Below, piece by piece: positions 1 through 7,465 of a stretch of DNA of 14,016 nt. The notes beneath the pieces were generated by a model, which searched no databases, was not told where the DNA came from, and saw nothing but the letters and a program-made list of their open reading frames with translations. The stretch spans positions 1 to 14,016 of the forward strand of contig JAHIVS010000228.1 in assembly GCA_018816605.1 (NCBI GenBank). Reading direction: 5' to 3'. The translations under genes and the position numbers were made by a program. Numbering within the stretch: the first letter of the stretch is position 1; each line of letters begins with the position of its first letter. Source of the stretch: Pseudomonadota bacterium (GTDB lineage: Bacteria; Desulfobacterota; Desulfobacteria; Desulfobacterales; Desulfobacteraceae).

Positions 1-80
1 CTTTTAAAAGGAAGAAAGAGCATCCACACAGGAGTTTAAAGTTGAGGACAACAAAATCGATCTATTTTACGGAGGAAATT

Positions 81-2108
81 ATGAAAGTGACAACGCGCGT
101 ATTGTTTTATCTGATTCTCTTGATGATGATACCTGTCGGCCTGGTGCTGGCAGCAGAGGAAACGGCAAGCCAGGTATTTGACCTGGGCCAGGTGCTGGTG
201 GTCGGCAAATCGGATAAAACCGACAAAATCACCACCATTGATGTGGTGTCCATGGAGGACATAAAGATGCAGGGGGCCCAGACAGCGGCCGATGCGCTGG
301 AGCTGGTGCCGGGTGTGGATATCCAGACCGCCAACAAAGGTCAGGCCAGTTTAAAGCTTCGGGGGTTTGATCAGAGGGATCTAAAACTCTTGATCGACGG
401 GGTTCCCGCCCATGTTTCCTACAACGGGTCTCTGGACCTAAGCCAGATTCCCGTGGATACCATCTCCAGAATCGAGGTCACCAAAGGGGCCTCTTCCGTA
501 TTATACGGCCCCAACACCATGGGCGGGGTGATCAACATCATTACCAAAAAAGGCGGAACAAAACCCTATACCAACGTGGCCACCTCCTTTGGGGAAAACA
601 ATACCCAGAACTTTGTGGCGAACCATGGGGGGTCCCAGGGAAAATTCAACTATTGGATAACCGGCAGCCACCGGAAATCAGACGGATTTGAACTGTCCGA
701 CAACTTTGATCCCAGAAATCTTCGGACAGGTCTTGGCACTGAATTTAATGAAGACGGCGGCACCCGGGATCTAAGCGACTATGACAACAATACCTTTAAC
801 TCAAAAATCGGTTACGAATATGACAACACCTCCAAACTCTACCTGTCCTTTGACTACCATGACAATAAAAAAGGCAACCCCACGGAAACATACCGATACT
901 GGGAGTTTGACGAATGGAAGCAATGGCATCTGAACCTGGTGGGCGAGCATGATTTCACCGATATTTTGACCATGAAAGCCAGGATCTATTATGTGGACCA
1001 CAACGACAGCCTGAAAGATGTAAGCTGGGATGCCGATCATACCACCAAAAGAAAATGGTTTGAAGAAAGCGCATACGATGACTATACCCTGGGCGGTGAT
1101 ATCCAGGCATATCTGGATTTTGGAGATGCAAGTCTTATAAAGATGGGGATCACCTATATGAAGGACAACCATGTCCAGCAGGACTATTTTGATGCTGCCA
1201 CCGTTACGGTTATCAGGGGTTTTGATTCGGTCGGGCTCCAGCCCGAGCAGGAATATGAAGTGGATGTATACTCGCTGGGCATTGAAGATGAGGTCCGTTT
1301 TTTTGAAAAATTATTGGTCAAAGCCGGAATCAGCTATGACGTCCACGACCCGATCAAGGCCCATGGCGGCATAGACAGGGACAAGACCCATGTCTGGAAC
1401 CCCCAGACAGGCATTGCCTATGATGTGACCGATGATTTCAATCTGTATGCCTCTGTGGGTAAAAAAACCCGCTTCCCCCAGATGCAGGAGCTTTACAGCA
1501 CTCTGTCCGGCGGAAACAAGGACCTTAAACCCCAAAAAACCATTGCCTTCGAAATCGGCGGGGACAAACGATTTGGCGAGTATGTCACCTTTTCCGCAGC
1601 CGTCTTTTTCAATGATATCGAAGACAGGATCGTCAATGAAACCATTGCCGGGGTGAAAACCCAGTTAAACAAGGGAGAAACCGATATCAAGGGAATTGAA
1701 ACCAGCCTGGGCATCATGACCCCCTGGCGTCTGGATGTCGGCCTGGGATATACCTATCTTACGGCCAAAGAGAGGGCAGACAGTGCAAGTGCCGAAAGGG
1801 ATGCGGAATTCATTCCCGAGCACAAGGCAACTCTGGACGCCCGGTATGCCTTTGACTTTGGGTTGTCCGCCTCCTTCCAGACCATCTACACGGGCGAACA
1901 GACCGAATTTGACAATTCCAACAATCCGGTGACCCTTGATGATTTTGTTTTGTGCAACCTCAAACTGAACCAAAAATTTTCATTGACGCCAAAATTGTCC
2001 ACGGACATTTTCGTTGAAGTTAAAAATATTTTTGATGAAGATTATGAAGAAGGACATGGTCCAAAACCCGGCAGGAGTTTTCTGGTGGGTGCGTCACTAA
2101 CCTTTTAA
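81..2108 (+). CDS. TonB-dependent outer-membrane receptor
   Basis: 675-residue outer-membrane receptor that would import a scarce ligand (metal chelate, corrinoid or similar) using TonB energy. I chose ATG 81 because GGAGGA lies 5 bases upstream and a clean signal peptide follows (MKVTTRVLFYLILLMM, cut near VLAAEE). An in-frame TTG at 42 would bury that signal behind 13 extra residues. The mature N-terminus (GQVLVVG) could hold a TonB box. The plug domain covers roughly residues 50-155 and shows the usual stretches: ADALELVPGVDI, LKLRGFDQRDLKLLIDGVP, IPVDTISRIEVTKGASSVLYGP and GGVINIITKKGG. The rest is a beta-barrel with many aromatic/acidic strand segments, a VKNIFDEDYEEG box and a terminal Phe (SLTF), as expected for a BAM-inserted barrel. 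First gene of a + strand operon, followed by a FecB/BtuF-like protein. The family is certain; the ligand cannot be read from sequence, and cobalamin, siderophore or another metallophore are all possible. Confidence 0.95.
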   Translation: MKVTTRVLFYLILLMMIPVGLVLAAEETASQVFDLGQVLVVGKSDKTDKITTIDVVSMEDIKMQGAQTAADALELVPGVDIQTANKGQASLKLRGFDQRDLKLLIDGVPAHVSYNGSLDLSQIPVDTISRIEVTKGASSVLYGPNTMGGVINIITKKGGTKPYTNVATSFGENNTQNFVANHGGSQGKFNYWITGSHRKSDGFELSDNFDPRNLRTGLGTEFNEDGGTRDLSDYDNNTFNSKIGYEYDNTSKLYLSFDYHDNKKGNPTETYRYWEFDEWKQWHLNLVGEHDFTDILTMKARIYYVDHNDSLKDVSWDADHTTKRKWFEESAYDDYTLGGDIQAYLDFGDASLIKMGITYMKDNHVQQDYFDAATVTVIRGFDSVGLQPEQEYEVDVYSLGIEDEVRFFEKLLVKAGISYDVHDPIKAHGGIDRDKTHVWNPQTGIAYDVTDDFNLYASVGKKTRFPQMQELYSTLSGGNKDLKPQKTIAFEIGGDKRFGEYVTFSAAVFFNDIEDRIVNETIAGVKTQLNKGETDIKGIETSLGIMTPWRLDVGLGYTYLTAKERADSASAERDAEFIPEHKATLDARYAFDFGLSASFQTIYTGEQTEFDNSNNPVTLDDFVLCNLKLNQKFSLTPKLSTDIFVEVKNIFDEDYEEGHGPKPGRSFLVGASLTF

Positions 2109-2125
2109 CAAACCGGACAAATACC

Positions 2126-2163
2126 GGCCCCGGTGATTCAGAAGTCAAAGGATGACCGGGGCC
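2126..2163 (+). promoter_or_regulatory. 9-bp intercistronic inverted repeat
   Basis: GGCCCCGGT at 2126-2134 and its exact reverse complement ACCGGGGCC at 2155-2163 flank a 20-base loop, starting 17 bases after the TonB-receptor stop. The stem is GC-rich but not followed by a clear T-run, so an intercistronic stability or attenuation hairpin fits better than a full terminator. It overlaps a possible GTG start at 2133 for the next gene, which favours the later ATG at 2187. Function is inferred. Confidence 0.45.
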
Positions 2164-2186
2164 ATGATTTGAAAGACACCACACCC

Positions 2187-3419
2187 ATGACAAAAAAACA
2201 TATTTTCTGGCTCTTTGTTTCAGTCCTTTTTATACTCGGCCTGTCCGGGCATTATCTGATCCCCAAAAGGGCTCAGACAACGCTCGGAAAAGCATCCCGC
2301 ACCCTTACGGACATGAAGAACCGCACCTTTGACGTGGCAGATCCCTTAAACCGCATTGCCCTGCTGGGAGGCCCCACGGGCCAGGTGGCCTTTATTCTCG
2401 GCATCCAGGACAGGCTCTGCGCCGTGACCAACACCCTGAAGATGTCAAGGCTGGTACAGGAAAATTATCCCCCCATCCAAGACCTGCCAGGCCCCCGGAC
2501 CACTTCGGGCAGCATCAATATTGAACCGCTCATCTTGTCAAAACCGGATATTGCCATTGCCGGGGACATTGACGGCGCCATCGTCCTTGGGAAAACCCAG
2601 ATCCCCGTGGCCTTTCTGGAAGACAGCATGGGAGAGGGGATGGCGGATATCCAGCGGGAAATCCGGTTTTACGCATATGTTTTTAAAACCCCGGAACGGG
2701 CGGAGGCCTATGTGACCTTTCTGGACAGGACCATGGCTCTGGTAAGGGAAAGGACAAAGGATATCCCTGCAGCACAGCGCAAAAAAATCTTCCAGGGATA
2801 CAGCCCCAGCCACCTGGTGACCCTGGGCGGAGACACCTTTATGCAGGAGCGGATAGAGCTTGCCGGCTGCCTGAATGCCGCCGAGACCGTGACCACCATC
2901 GGCCAGCGGACCGGTCTGCATTCGGGTCTGGGAGAGGTCTCCATGGAGCAGGTGCTGGACTGGAACCCGGATATTCTCATCATCAATTCCGGCACCGTGG
3001 AAGATATCATCCAAAATCCCCAATGTCGAAATATACGGGCAGTGCAGCTTGAGCAGATTTATGCCCAGCCGGCAGGGGTTTTTATTTTTAACCGGCCCAC
3101 GGCGGAATCGGCGGTGATTTTTCCCCTATGGCTTGCCGGCATTGCCTATCCGGAACAATTTGCAGATCTGTCCGTGCCGGATCTGGTCAAAGAAGTTTAC
3201 AAAGAAATTTTTGCCTTTGACCTGAACGATCGGCAGGTCGCAGAGATCCTGGCAGCCGCCTATGGCATTGGCATACGCGTGCTCCGGGTCCTTGACGGCG
3301 TGGACCGGAAAATCTGTGTGCCCCTGCTAAAAAAAACAATTATTTGCAACAAGACCTACGAAAAGAAACCTTCCCGTGCTTGCCGCACAAATATGAAAGG
3401 AGACAAATGGAACAGCTGA
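2187..3419 (+). CDS. FecB/BtuF-type periplasmic binding protein, membrane-anchored
   Basis: 410 residues from ATG 2187. A GTG at 2133 is in frame, but it sits inside a hairpin and adds 18 polar residues before the hydrophobic segment. Residues 5-24 form an N-terminal signal/anchor without a lipobox Cys, so the protein probably faces the periplasm from an inner-membrane anchor. Residues about 55-345 match the two-lobed Peripla_BP_2 fold: NRIALLGGPTGQVAFILGI, then NIEPLILSKPDIAI in lobe 1, a long linking helix, and VSMEQVLDWNPDILII in lobe 2. This family hands iron-chelates or cobalamin to an ABC permease. It lies between a TonB receptor and a methyltransferase, overlapping the latter by 13 bases, but no permease or ATPase is nearby. 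The last 55 or so residues are odd: after the usual family end (DLNDRQVAEIL) comes a basic, Cys-containing tail. Ligand unknown. Confidence 0.85.
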   Translation: MTKKHIFWLFVSVLFILGLSGHYLIPKRAQTTLGKASRTLTDMKNRTFDVADPLNRIALLGGPTGQVAFILGIQDRLCAVTNTLKMSRLVQENYPPIQDLPGPRTTSGSINIEPLILSKPDIAIAGDIDGAIVLGKTQIPVAFLEDSMGEGMADIQREIRFYAYVFKTPERAEAYVTFLDRTMALVRERTKDIPAAQRKKIFQGYSPSHLVTLGGDTFMQERIELAGCLNAAETVTTIGQRTGLHSGLGEVSMEQVLDWNPDILIINSGTVEDIIQNPQCRNIRAVQLEQIYAQPAGVFIFNRPTAESAVIFPLWLAGIAYPEQFADLSVPDLVKEVYKEIFAFDLNDRQVAEILAAAYGIGIRVLRVLDGVDRKICVPLLKKTIICNKTYEKKPSRACRTNMKGDKWNS

Positions 3420-4243
3420 CCGATTGGTTTCGATTATGGGAACAGCTTTCGGACATTCAATCCCGGGCCTTTGACAGGCAAAGGGAACACCAGGAAGAAG
3501 ATTTCTGGAAACACAAGGCCCGGCAGTTTGACAAAATGGTGGAAGAGCGGTGGTCCAGGCCGGATTCGTCCCGGAATTTTCTTGTGGAAAAATTCAAGGA
3601 GAATCCCGGTTCAACCCTGCTGGACATTGGGGCCGGAACGGGCAAATGGTCCCTTCTGGTCGCCCCCCATGCGGCAAAGGTCACGGCATTGGAGCCCTCA
3701 TCGGCCATGCAGCAGGTGTTGAAAGAAAAAATTCTGGGGGAACAGATCAAAAACATTGAGATTCTCACGGGCACCTGGCCAGACCACCCCATCGCCCCCC
3801 ATGATTATGTCCTGGCTTCCCATTCCATGTACGGGGTAAAAGATTTCAGGGGTTTTGTTGATAAAATGACGGCCACCGCCACCCGGGCCTGTATCCTGCT
3901 GCTGCGGGCCCCCCTTGCCCATGCCGTCATGGCCAAAGCCTCTCTCAGGGTCTTTGGCCAGCCCTATGACAGCCCCAACTTCCAGGTGGCCTATAACATG
4001 CTGCTGGCCATGGACATCTATCCGGATGTGATCATGGAATCCGACGGCTCCTGGCCGGGCTGGACCCACACTTCTTTTGATGAGGCCCTGGCGGATCTGA
4101 AAAACCGCCTGGACCTTGGGAAGACCAGTGAACATGACGTCTTTTTGTCACGGCTATTGGAAAAAAATCTCAGCCACACCGATGGCAGGGTTGTATGGCC
4201 TTCGGGCAACCGGTCCGCCCTGGTGTTTTGGGAGGTGGGATGA
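3407..4243 (+). CDS. Class I SAM-dependent methyltransferase
   Basis: 278-residue cytosolic Rossmann-fold methyltransferase. Start ATG 3407 is set by AAAGGAG at 3396-3402; a longer reading frame from 3344 would overlap the upstream gene by 76 bases and lacks such a site. Motif I is LLDIGAGTGKW (residues 71-81), followed by the acidic residue that binds the SAM ribose in TALEPS (E96) and a motif-II-like HDYVLASHSMYGV. The N-terminal 50 residues are helical and charged (WKHKARQFDKMVEERW), as in small-molecule methyltransferases of the Methyltransf_11/25 type. It overlaps the upstream binding-protein gene by 13 bases and the downstream lipoprotein remnant by 4 bases (ATGA), so it is probably translationally coupled. 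The operon suggests it modifies the imported ligand or a related metabolite, but nothing in the sequence identifies the acceptor. Confidence 0.85.
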   Translation: MEQLTDWFRLWEQLSDIQSRAFDRQREHQEEDFWKHKARQFDKMVEERWSRPDSSRNFLVEKFKENPGSTLLDIGAGTGKWSLLVAPHAAKVTALEPSSAMQQVLKEKILGEQIKNIEILTGTWPDHPIAPHDYVLASHSMYGVKDFRGFVDKMTATATRACILLLRAPLAHAVMAKASLRVFGQPYDSPNFQVAYNMLLAMDIYPDVIMESDGSWPGWTHTSFDEALADLKNRLDLGKTSEHDVFLSRLLEKNLSHTDGRVVWPSGNRSALVFWEVG

Positions 4244-4591
4244 AGGCTGTTAACATCATCAAAATAATTTTGCCCCTGGGTTTTCTCCTTTTGGGCATCG
4301 CCGGGTGCAGGTTTTCAGATGGTCCTTGTAAAAACCTTGTCACCATCACGGATCAGCTGGGCAGGCAATGTCTATGGCAAGGAAAAAATTTATGCCGATC
4401 TCCAGTTTGCAACCATCTCGGCCATTAGAAACAAACAAATCCATCCCTTTCCCTCCAATGTGGGGTGGTGGGACTATCCGGCCCCCCAGGGTGCTGGGCG
4501 ACAATATCCAAAGGGATACCACCCAGAAAGGCCTGTGTGTCGTTACCCCGAAACAAATACTAATTTAAAAAATACAGAGGAGACCCCATGA
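4240..4591 (+). pseudogene. Remnant of a second FecB/BtuF-like lipoprotein (internal deletion plus frameshift)
   Basis: An intact start (ATG 4240, GGAGGTGGG just upstream, ATGA overlap with the methyltransferase) opens a lipoprotein: hydrophobic segment, lipobox GIAGC, then VTITDQLGRQ, the classic opening of Peripla_BP_2 binding proteins. After 4368 this frame becomes meaningless and stops at 4428 (62 codons). From 4370 the +1 frame carries what looks like the far C-terminal part of the same family: KIYADLQFATISAIRNKQ, then HPFPSNVGWWDYPAPQ, to about 4489. The second piece lines up with the RNIRAVQLEQIYAQPAG region of the intact protein encoded at 2187-3419. About 200 codons that should separate the two pieces are missing. 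After 4490 the sequence fits no single frame well. The simplest reading is a gene killed by a large internal deletion. The other possibility is a short expressed lipoprotein of 62 residues (4240-4428). Confidence 0.65.
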
Positions 4592-5616
4592 AGTGTAATT
4601 ATTGCGAGCGAACCTGTGATCTTGCCATTGGCAAAAGCTTTTGCGGCATGTTTCAGGAAGAAAAGGGAGCCGTGGTTGAACGATATCCGGACAAATGGTC
4701 GACCTATTCCGCCTCCCGGGTAGAATCGGTCCCGTTTTATCACGCCTATCCAGGCTCCCGTTCCATGATCATCGGGACTGCCGGCTGCAATTTTCGATGC
4801 CGGTACTGCGCCAACGGATTTATTGCCTGCCAGAGCCCGGACCATGTCCAGGAGGTGATGTATGCGTTTGCCCCTGAAAAGCTGGTGGCCATGGCCCAAA
4901 AGCTCGGGTGCCACAACATCATCTTCAATGTCAACGAACCGGCCGTGTCCCTGCCAAGTCTTTTGCGGGTAAAAAAATATGCCCAAAAGGCAGATATCCC
5001 CATGGGATGCCTGACCAACGGATACACCACCGAAGAAGCCACCCGAATGATGGCTGAAATTTTTTCTTTTGTCCATGTGGGACTTAAGGGCTTTTCAAAT
5101 GAATTTTATCAAAAATATGTGGGCATAGAAAGCATTGATCCCATTCTTCGCAACATCAACACCTTTGCAGATCTCTGCCATGTGGAAATTGCCTCGCCGG
5201 TAATCGAAGATGTCAATTACCATGAATTGCATGAAATCGCCCAATTTATCCACGACATCAACCCTTCCATCCCCTGGCACGTGTTCAGGCTTCTGCCCGA
5301 GCACAATATGAAAGGCTCCTTGTATCCGAACATTGAACGCATGAGCCTGGCCCTTGATTCTTCCAGAAAATTATTGCCCTATATCTATTTTCATAATTTT
5401 GTCGGCTCCGACTGGGTGAACACCCTGTGCCCCCATTGCACATCTGCGGTCATCAACCGCTTCAGCCTGGGCTGTTCAGGCGACCGTCTTGACGAATTCC
5501 TAGCCCCGGACAATACCTGTCCCGTCTGCAGGACACCCATTGCCATGCTGGGCACCAAGGTGGCCTGGGACGCGAAACAAGCAGAAAAACAAAACCAAGG
5601 AGGGCAACGCCTATGA
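4588..5616 (+). CDS. AmrS-like radical SAM protein (PflA/COG1180 type)
   Basis: 342 residues; GAGGAG at 4577-4582 places the start at ATG 4588. The radical SAM cluster motif CxxxCxxC is CNFRCRYC (C67, C71, C74), preceded by PFYHAYPGSRSMIIGTAG, the block typical of the AmmeMemoRadiSam radical SAM enzyme (PLYHFYPG, then IGT.GCN). Later blocks also match: FNVNEP, LTNGYTTEEA, HVGLKGFSNEFY, SIPWHVFRLLPEHNM and a WVNTLCPHC box. An N-terminal Cys set (C3, C6, C10, C19) and a C-terminal set (C281, C284, C296, C311, C314) could bind zinc or another cluster. Radical SAM enzymes cleave SAM to a 5'-deoxyadenosyl radical; the substrate of this subfamily is poorly defined. No AMMECR1 or Memo gene is beside it. 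The next gene starts by ATGA overlap, so it is the likely partner. Family assignment is firm, reaction unknown. Confidence 0.87.
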   Translation: MKCNYCERTCDLAIGKSFCGMFQEEKGAVVERYPDKWSTYSASRVESVPFYHAYPGSRSMIIGTAGCNFRCRYCANGFIACQSPDHVQEVMYAFAPEKLVAMAQKLGCHNIIFNVNEPAVSLPSLLRVKKYAQKADIPMGCLTNGYTTEEATRMMAEIFSFVHVGLKGFSNEFYQKYVGIESIDPILRNINTFADLCHVEIASPVIEDVNYHELHEIAQFIHDINPSIPWHVFRLLPEHNMKGSLYPNIERMSLALDSSRKLLPYIYFHNFVGSDWVNTLCPHCTSAVINRFSLGCSGDRLDEFLAPDNTCPVCRTPIAMLGTKVAWDAKQAEKQNQGGQRL

Positions 5617-6806
5617 GCCTGGCAATTATTGACGCACGGGAATGGCAGAACCAGTTTGACCTTGAAACCGGCCGGAAAAAACAGGACAATGATCCCATGG
5701 TCCAGATGGTGTGCCGGGTCCTCAGTGACACCCCCTATCCCGGGGATGTGGATGAACAGGCCAATGCCTGGGTAACCCGGACCGCCTTGGATCTGATGGA
5801 CGCTTATCACCCCGACCTGGTCTGCCTGAGTTATGTCCAGCAATTTTTTGCCAACCGCCATTTTGACCACCCCGAAGACATCCGTGAAAAATCCAATGGC
5901 GCGGCCATGGCCGAAGCCCGAAAATTTATCCAAGCCTCGGGCTATACACCGGTGATTGTCGGCACCGGGGGCCTGGTTCCCCTGGAAGGCGAAATGGATT
6001 TATCCGGCCTGGACGGTTTGGCCATTTGTTCCAACTGGTCGGCCCGGTACTGCGGTATTCATTCCCCCAGCTCAAAGGACATGGCCGTCATTGAGTCCCT
6101 GAAATCCCTTGGAAAAATCGAAGCCATGGTCTCCAAAGAAGAATGGATCACCTTATTTTTATCCGAACAGCCGGATCTCGACATTCCCCAGGATAAAGGC
6201 CTCATGCCGGATTTTCTGGTTGCGGCCAGACAGGGCCTTGCCTTTAAAACCCTGGGCACCACCCTGAGAAAACCCATAAATATTCCGGAAAACAATTTCC
6301 AGATCCCCGTGTACACCCCCCTGGGAACTGTTGAGGATCTAAGGGACATCAAAAACTTGATCCGATCCAATCTTGGGCGCCATAAAATCGCCCTCATCCT
6401 TCTGGAAGGGGTGGGCCTCGCCCATTTTCCCGACAACGCGTTTTTGTGTAAGAACGGGGTGGGCTTTTTCTGCAACGAACCGGGGGATGCCTTTTACCTG
6501 ACCCTTTCCACGGGAAAACACCAGGTCTTTGCCTATCCTGCCGGGTACCGGTTCTTTGACCAGGATGCAGAAAATATCCGCTTCCCCTTTTCCGGTTATA
6601 TGACCTCCCTTCCCCAAAACACCCTGGCCCTGGATTTTCCGGGGAAAAGCATTGCCGTGGGCAACCGCAGCATGTTCATGCACATGGTATTCGGTGCCGA
6701 TATCGGGATCGAATGTTTTGCCCGGAACCTGTTCAACCAGGGCTGTATGGCGGTTGTCCACGACAAGTCCAAATATGGACCGGGCCCGAAAGGAAACATG
6801 CGATGA
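5613..6806 (+). CDS. Unrecognised cytosolic protein, possible degenerate alkaline-phosphatase-like fold
   Basis: 397 residues, ATG 5613 overlapping the radical SAM stop by 4 bases, with AAGGAGGG at 5598-5605. No signal peptide or membrane segment. I do not recognise the family securely. Residues about 50-125 recall the type I phosphodiesterase/alkaline-phosphatase superfamily: a helix (NAWVTRTALDLMDAYHPDLV), a strand, a His/Asp-bearing stretch (NRHFDHPEDI), a helix, then TPVIVGTGGLVPL where active members carry a GDHG-type metal motif. Here that motif is GTGG, so catalytic metals may be absent. The second half (IPVYTPLGTVEDLRDI, IALILLEGVGLAHFP, SIAVGNRSMFMHMVFG) has no motif I can name. Coupling to the radical SAM gene suggests a shared pathway, either as partner or as the next enzyme. 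The next gene again overlaps by ATGA. Confidence 0.8.
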   Translation: MSLAIIDAREWQNQFDLETGRKKQDNDPMVQMVCRVLSDTPYPGDVDEQANAWVTRTALDLMDAYHPDLVCLSYVQQFFANRHFDHPEDIREKSNGAAMAEARKFIQASGYTPVIVGTGGLVPLEGEMDLSGLDGLAICSNWSARYCGIHSPSSKDMAVIESLKSLGKIEAMVSKEEWITLFLSEQPDLDIPQDKGLMPDFLVAARQGLAFKTLGTTLRKPINIPENNFQIPVYTPLGTVEDLRDIKNLIRSNLGRHKIALILLEGVGLAHFPDNAFLCKNGVGFFCNEPGDAFYLTLSTGKHQVFAYPAGYRFFDQDAENIRFPFSGYMTSLPQNTLALDFPGKSIAVGNRSMFMHMVFGADIGIECFARNLFNQGCMAVVHDKSKYGPGPKGNMR

Positions 6807-7423
6807 TCCGAAAAGCCCTTTGCCTCTGGCTTGGACTGGTATTGGTGGCCGGCATCCCCTGGACCCGGGCCAATGAAACCCAGGGAAAACTGGGCCCTCT
6901 TGAAAAAAGAATTCGTGCCTACCAGGTCCATCCGGCATTTTCAGATGACCGTTATGGGCTGCTGGTGGTAAAAACGGCCCTGCAGGCCCTGAAAGAAGGG
7001 TCCGGCGGAGCCAGATATCGGCGGCGGATTGGCTTCCAGAAAATCCGGTTTCTATCGGCAGGAATTGCTGGCCTGGCCGACACATCTTTGCTGGGCCGGA
7101 TCCCATTGCTGGCAATTGAATTGACACTCATACCAGGTTGGATACCGCGACGGATCTTTCCAGAAGGGGCAATAGAACACTTTTTTTTGTTCGGCACACC
7201 CCAAAACACCCGGATATTGCGGGTCACATTTCTGGTGACAATCGGGCTGATAAGCGCACTGGCCAAGGCAATCCAAATAGCTCTGGTTTTCACAGCCCTG
7301 AAAAGAAGTACGGCAGCAGGCAATACAATTCTGGTTGCCGGGCTGGCACCCTTTCACACACTCCGGGTAAGTACCGGATGCACCATAGGCAGAGGCGGAT
7401 TGAACGAAAAAAAAGACCCATAA
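6803..7423 (+). CDS. Small exported protein, probably truncated; 3' part antisense to a real gene
   Basis: ATG 6803 overlaps the preceding stop by 4 bases and has AAGGAAA upstream. Residues 1-23 are a good signal peptide (LCLWLGLVLVAG, cut near TRANE). The next 45 residues look like real protein (LEKRIRAYQVHPAF, DDRYGLLVVKTALQALKEGSGG). From about 7010 the frame continues only as the antisense of the well-supported minus-strand Cys-rich gene (7052-7465), and its composition there is shadow-like. The likely explanation is that a rearrangement cut the gene near 7010-7050 and the open frame runs on by chance to 7423. The pattern A..ALQALKEGSGG faintly recalls the start of a nucleoside-deaminase fold just before its first active-site strand, but this is weak. 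Last member of the + operon. Confidence 0.45.
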   Translation: MIRKALCLWLGLVLVAGIPWTRANETQGKLGPLEKRIRAYQVHPAFSDDRYGLLVVKTALQALKEGSGGARYRRRIGFQKIRFLSAGIAGLADTSLLGRIPLLAIELTLIPGWIPRRIFPEGAIEHFFLFGTPQNTRILRVTFLVTIGLISALAKAIQIALVFTALKRSTAAGNTILVAGLAPFHTLRVSTGCTIGRGGLNEKKDP

Positions 7424-7465
7424 AAGCATCATATACCACCGTTTTTTCCACTTCTGATTTGTCAT
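7052..7465 (-). CDS. Cysteine-rich exported protein
   Basis: 137 residues from ATG at 7465. A near-perfect Shine-Dalgarno (TAAGGAGG, 7477-7470) lies 4 bases upstream, which makes this frame more credible than the + frame over it. Residues 8-26 form a signal peptide (YMMLLWVFFFVQSASA). The mature part of about 110 residues has 16 Cys, at 36, 40, 47, 50, 51, 58, 66, 70, 76, 80, 90, 99, 114, 118, 128 and 136. Four or five pairs are spaced CxxxC (CVKGC, CLGQC, CHQKC, CQFNC). It also carries many Gln, Tyr and Pro. An even number of Cys suggests a disulfide-knotted periplasmic or surface protein; metal binding is the other option. No CxxCH heme motif is present. I do not recognise the family. It follows the stand-alone ABC_sub_bind gene by 58 bases on the same strand and may be the last gene of that operon. 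Confidence 0.72.
   Translation of the reverse strand: MTNQKWKKRWYMMLLWVFFFVQSASAYGASGTYPECVKGCQPGNQNCIACCRTSFQGCENQSYLDCLGQCAYQPDCHQKCDPQYPGVLGCAEQKKVFYCPFWKDPSRYPTWYECQFNCQQWDPAQQRCVGQASNSCR

Noticed and set aside
42..80. TTG start at 42 for the receptor
   Set aside because: It adds 13 polar residues before the signal peptide; ATG 81 has a strong GGAGGA site.
1..80. Cobalamin riboswitch or TonB-receptor leader element
   Set aside because: Only 80 bases are visible and no B12-box-like core is present; nothing can be claimed.
2133..2186. GTG start at 2133 for the binding protein
   Set aside because: It lies inside an inverted repeat, lacks a ribosome site, and puts 18 polar residues before the anchor helix.
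2538..3023. Minus-strand open frames inside the binding-protein gene and similar ones at 4543-5076, 6339-7127 and 9110-9379
   Set aside because: Each opposes a gene with clear family motifs and shows only compositional shadow sequence.
7052..7465. Cytochrome c reading of the Cys-rich protein
   Set aside because: No CxxCH motif; Cys spacing is mostly CxxxC.
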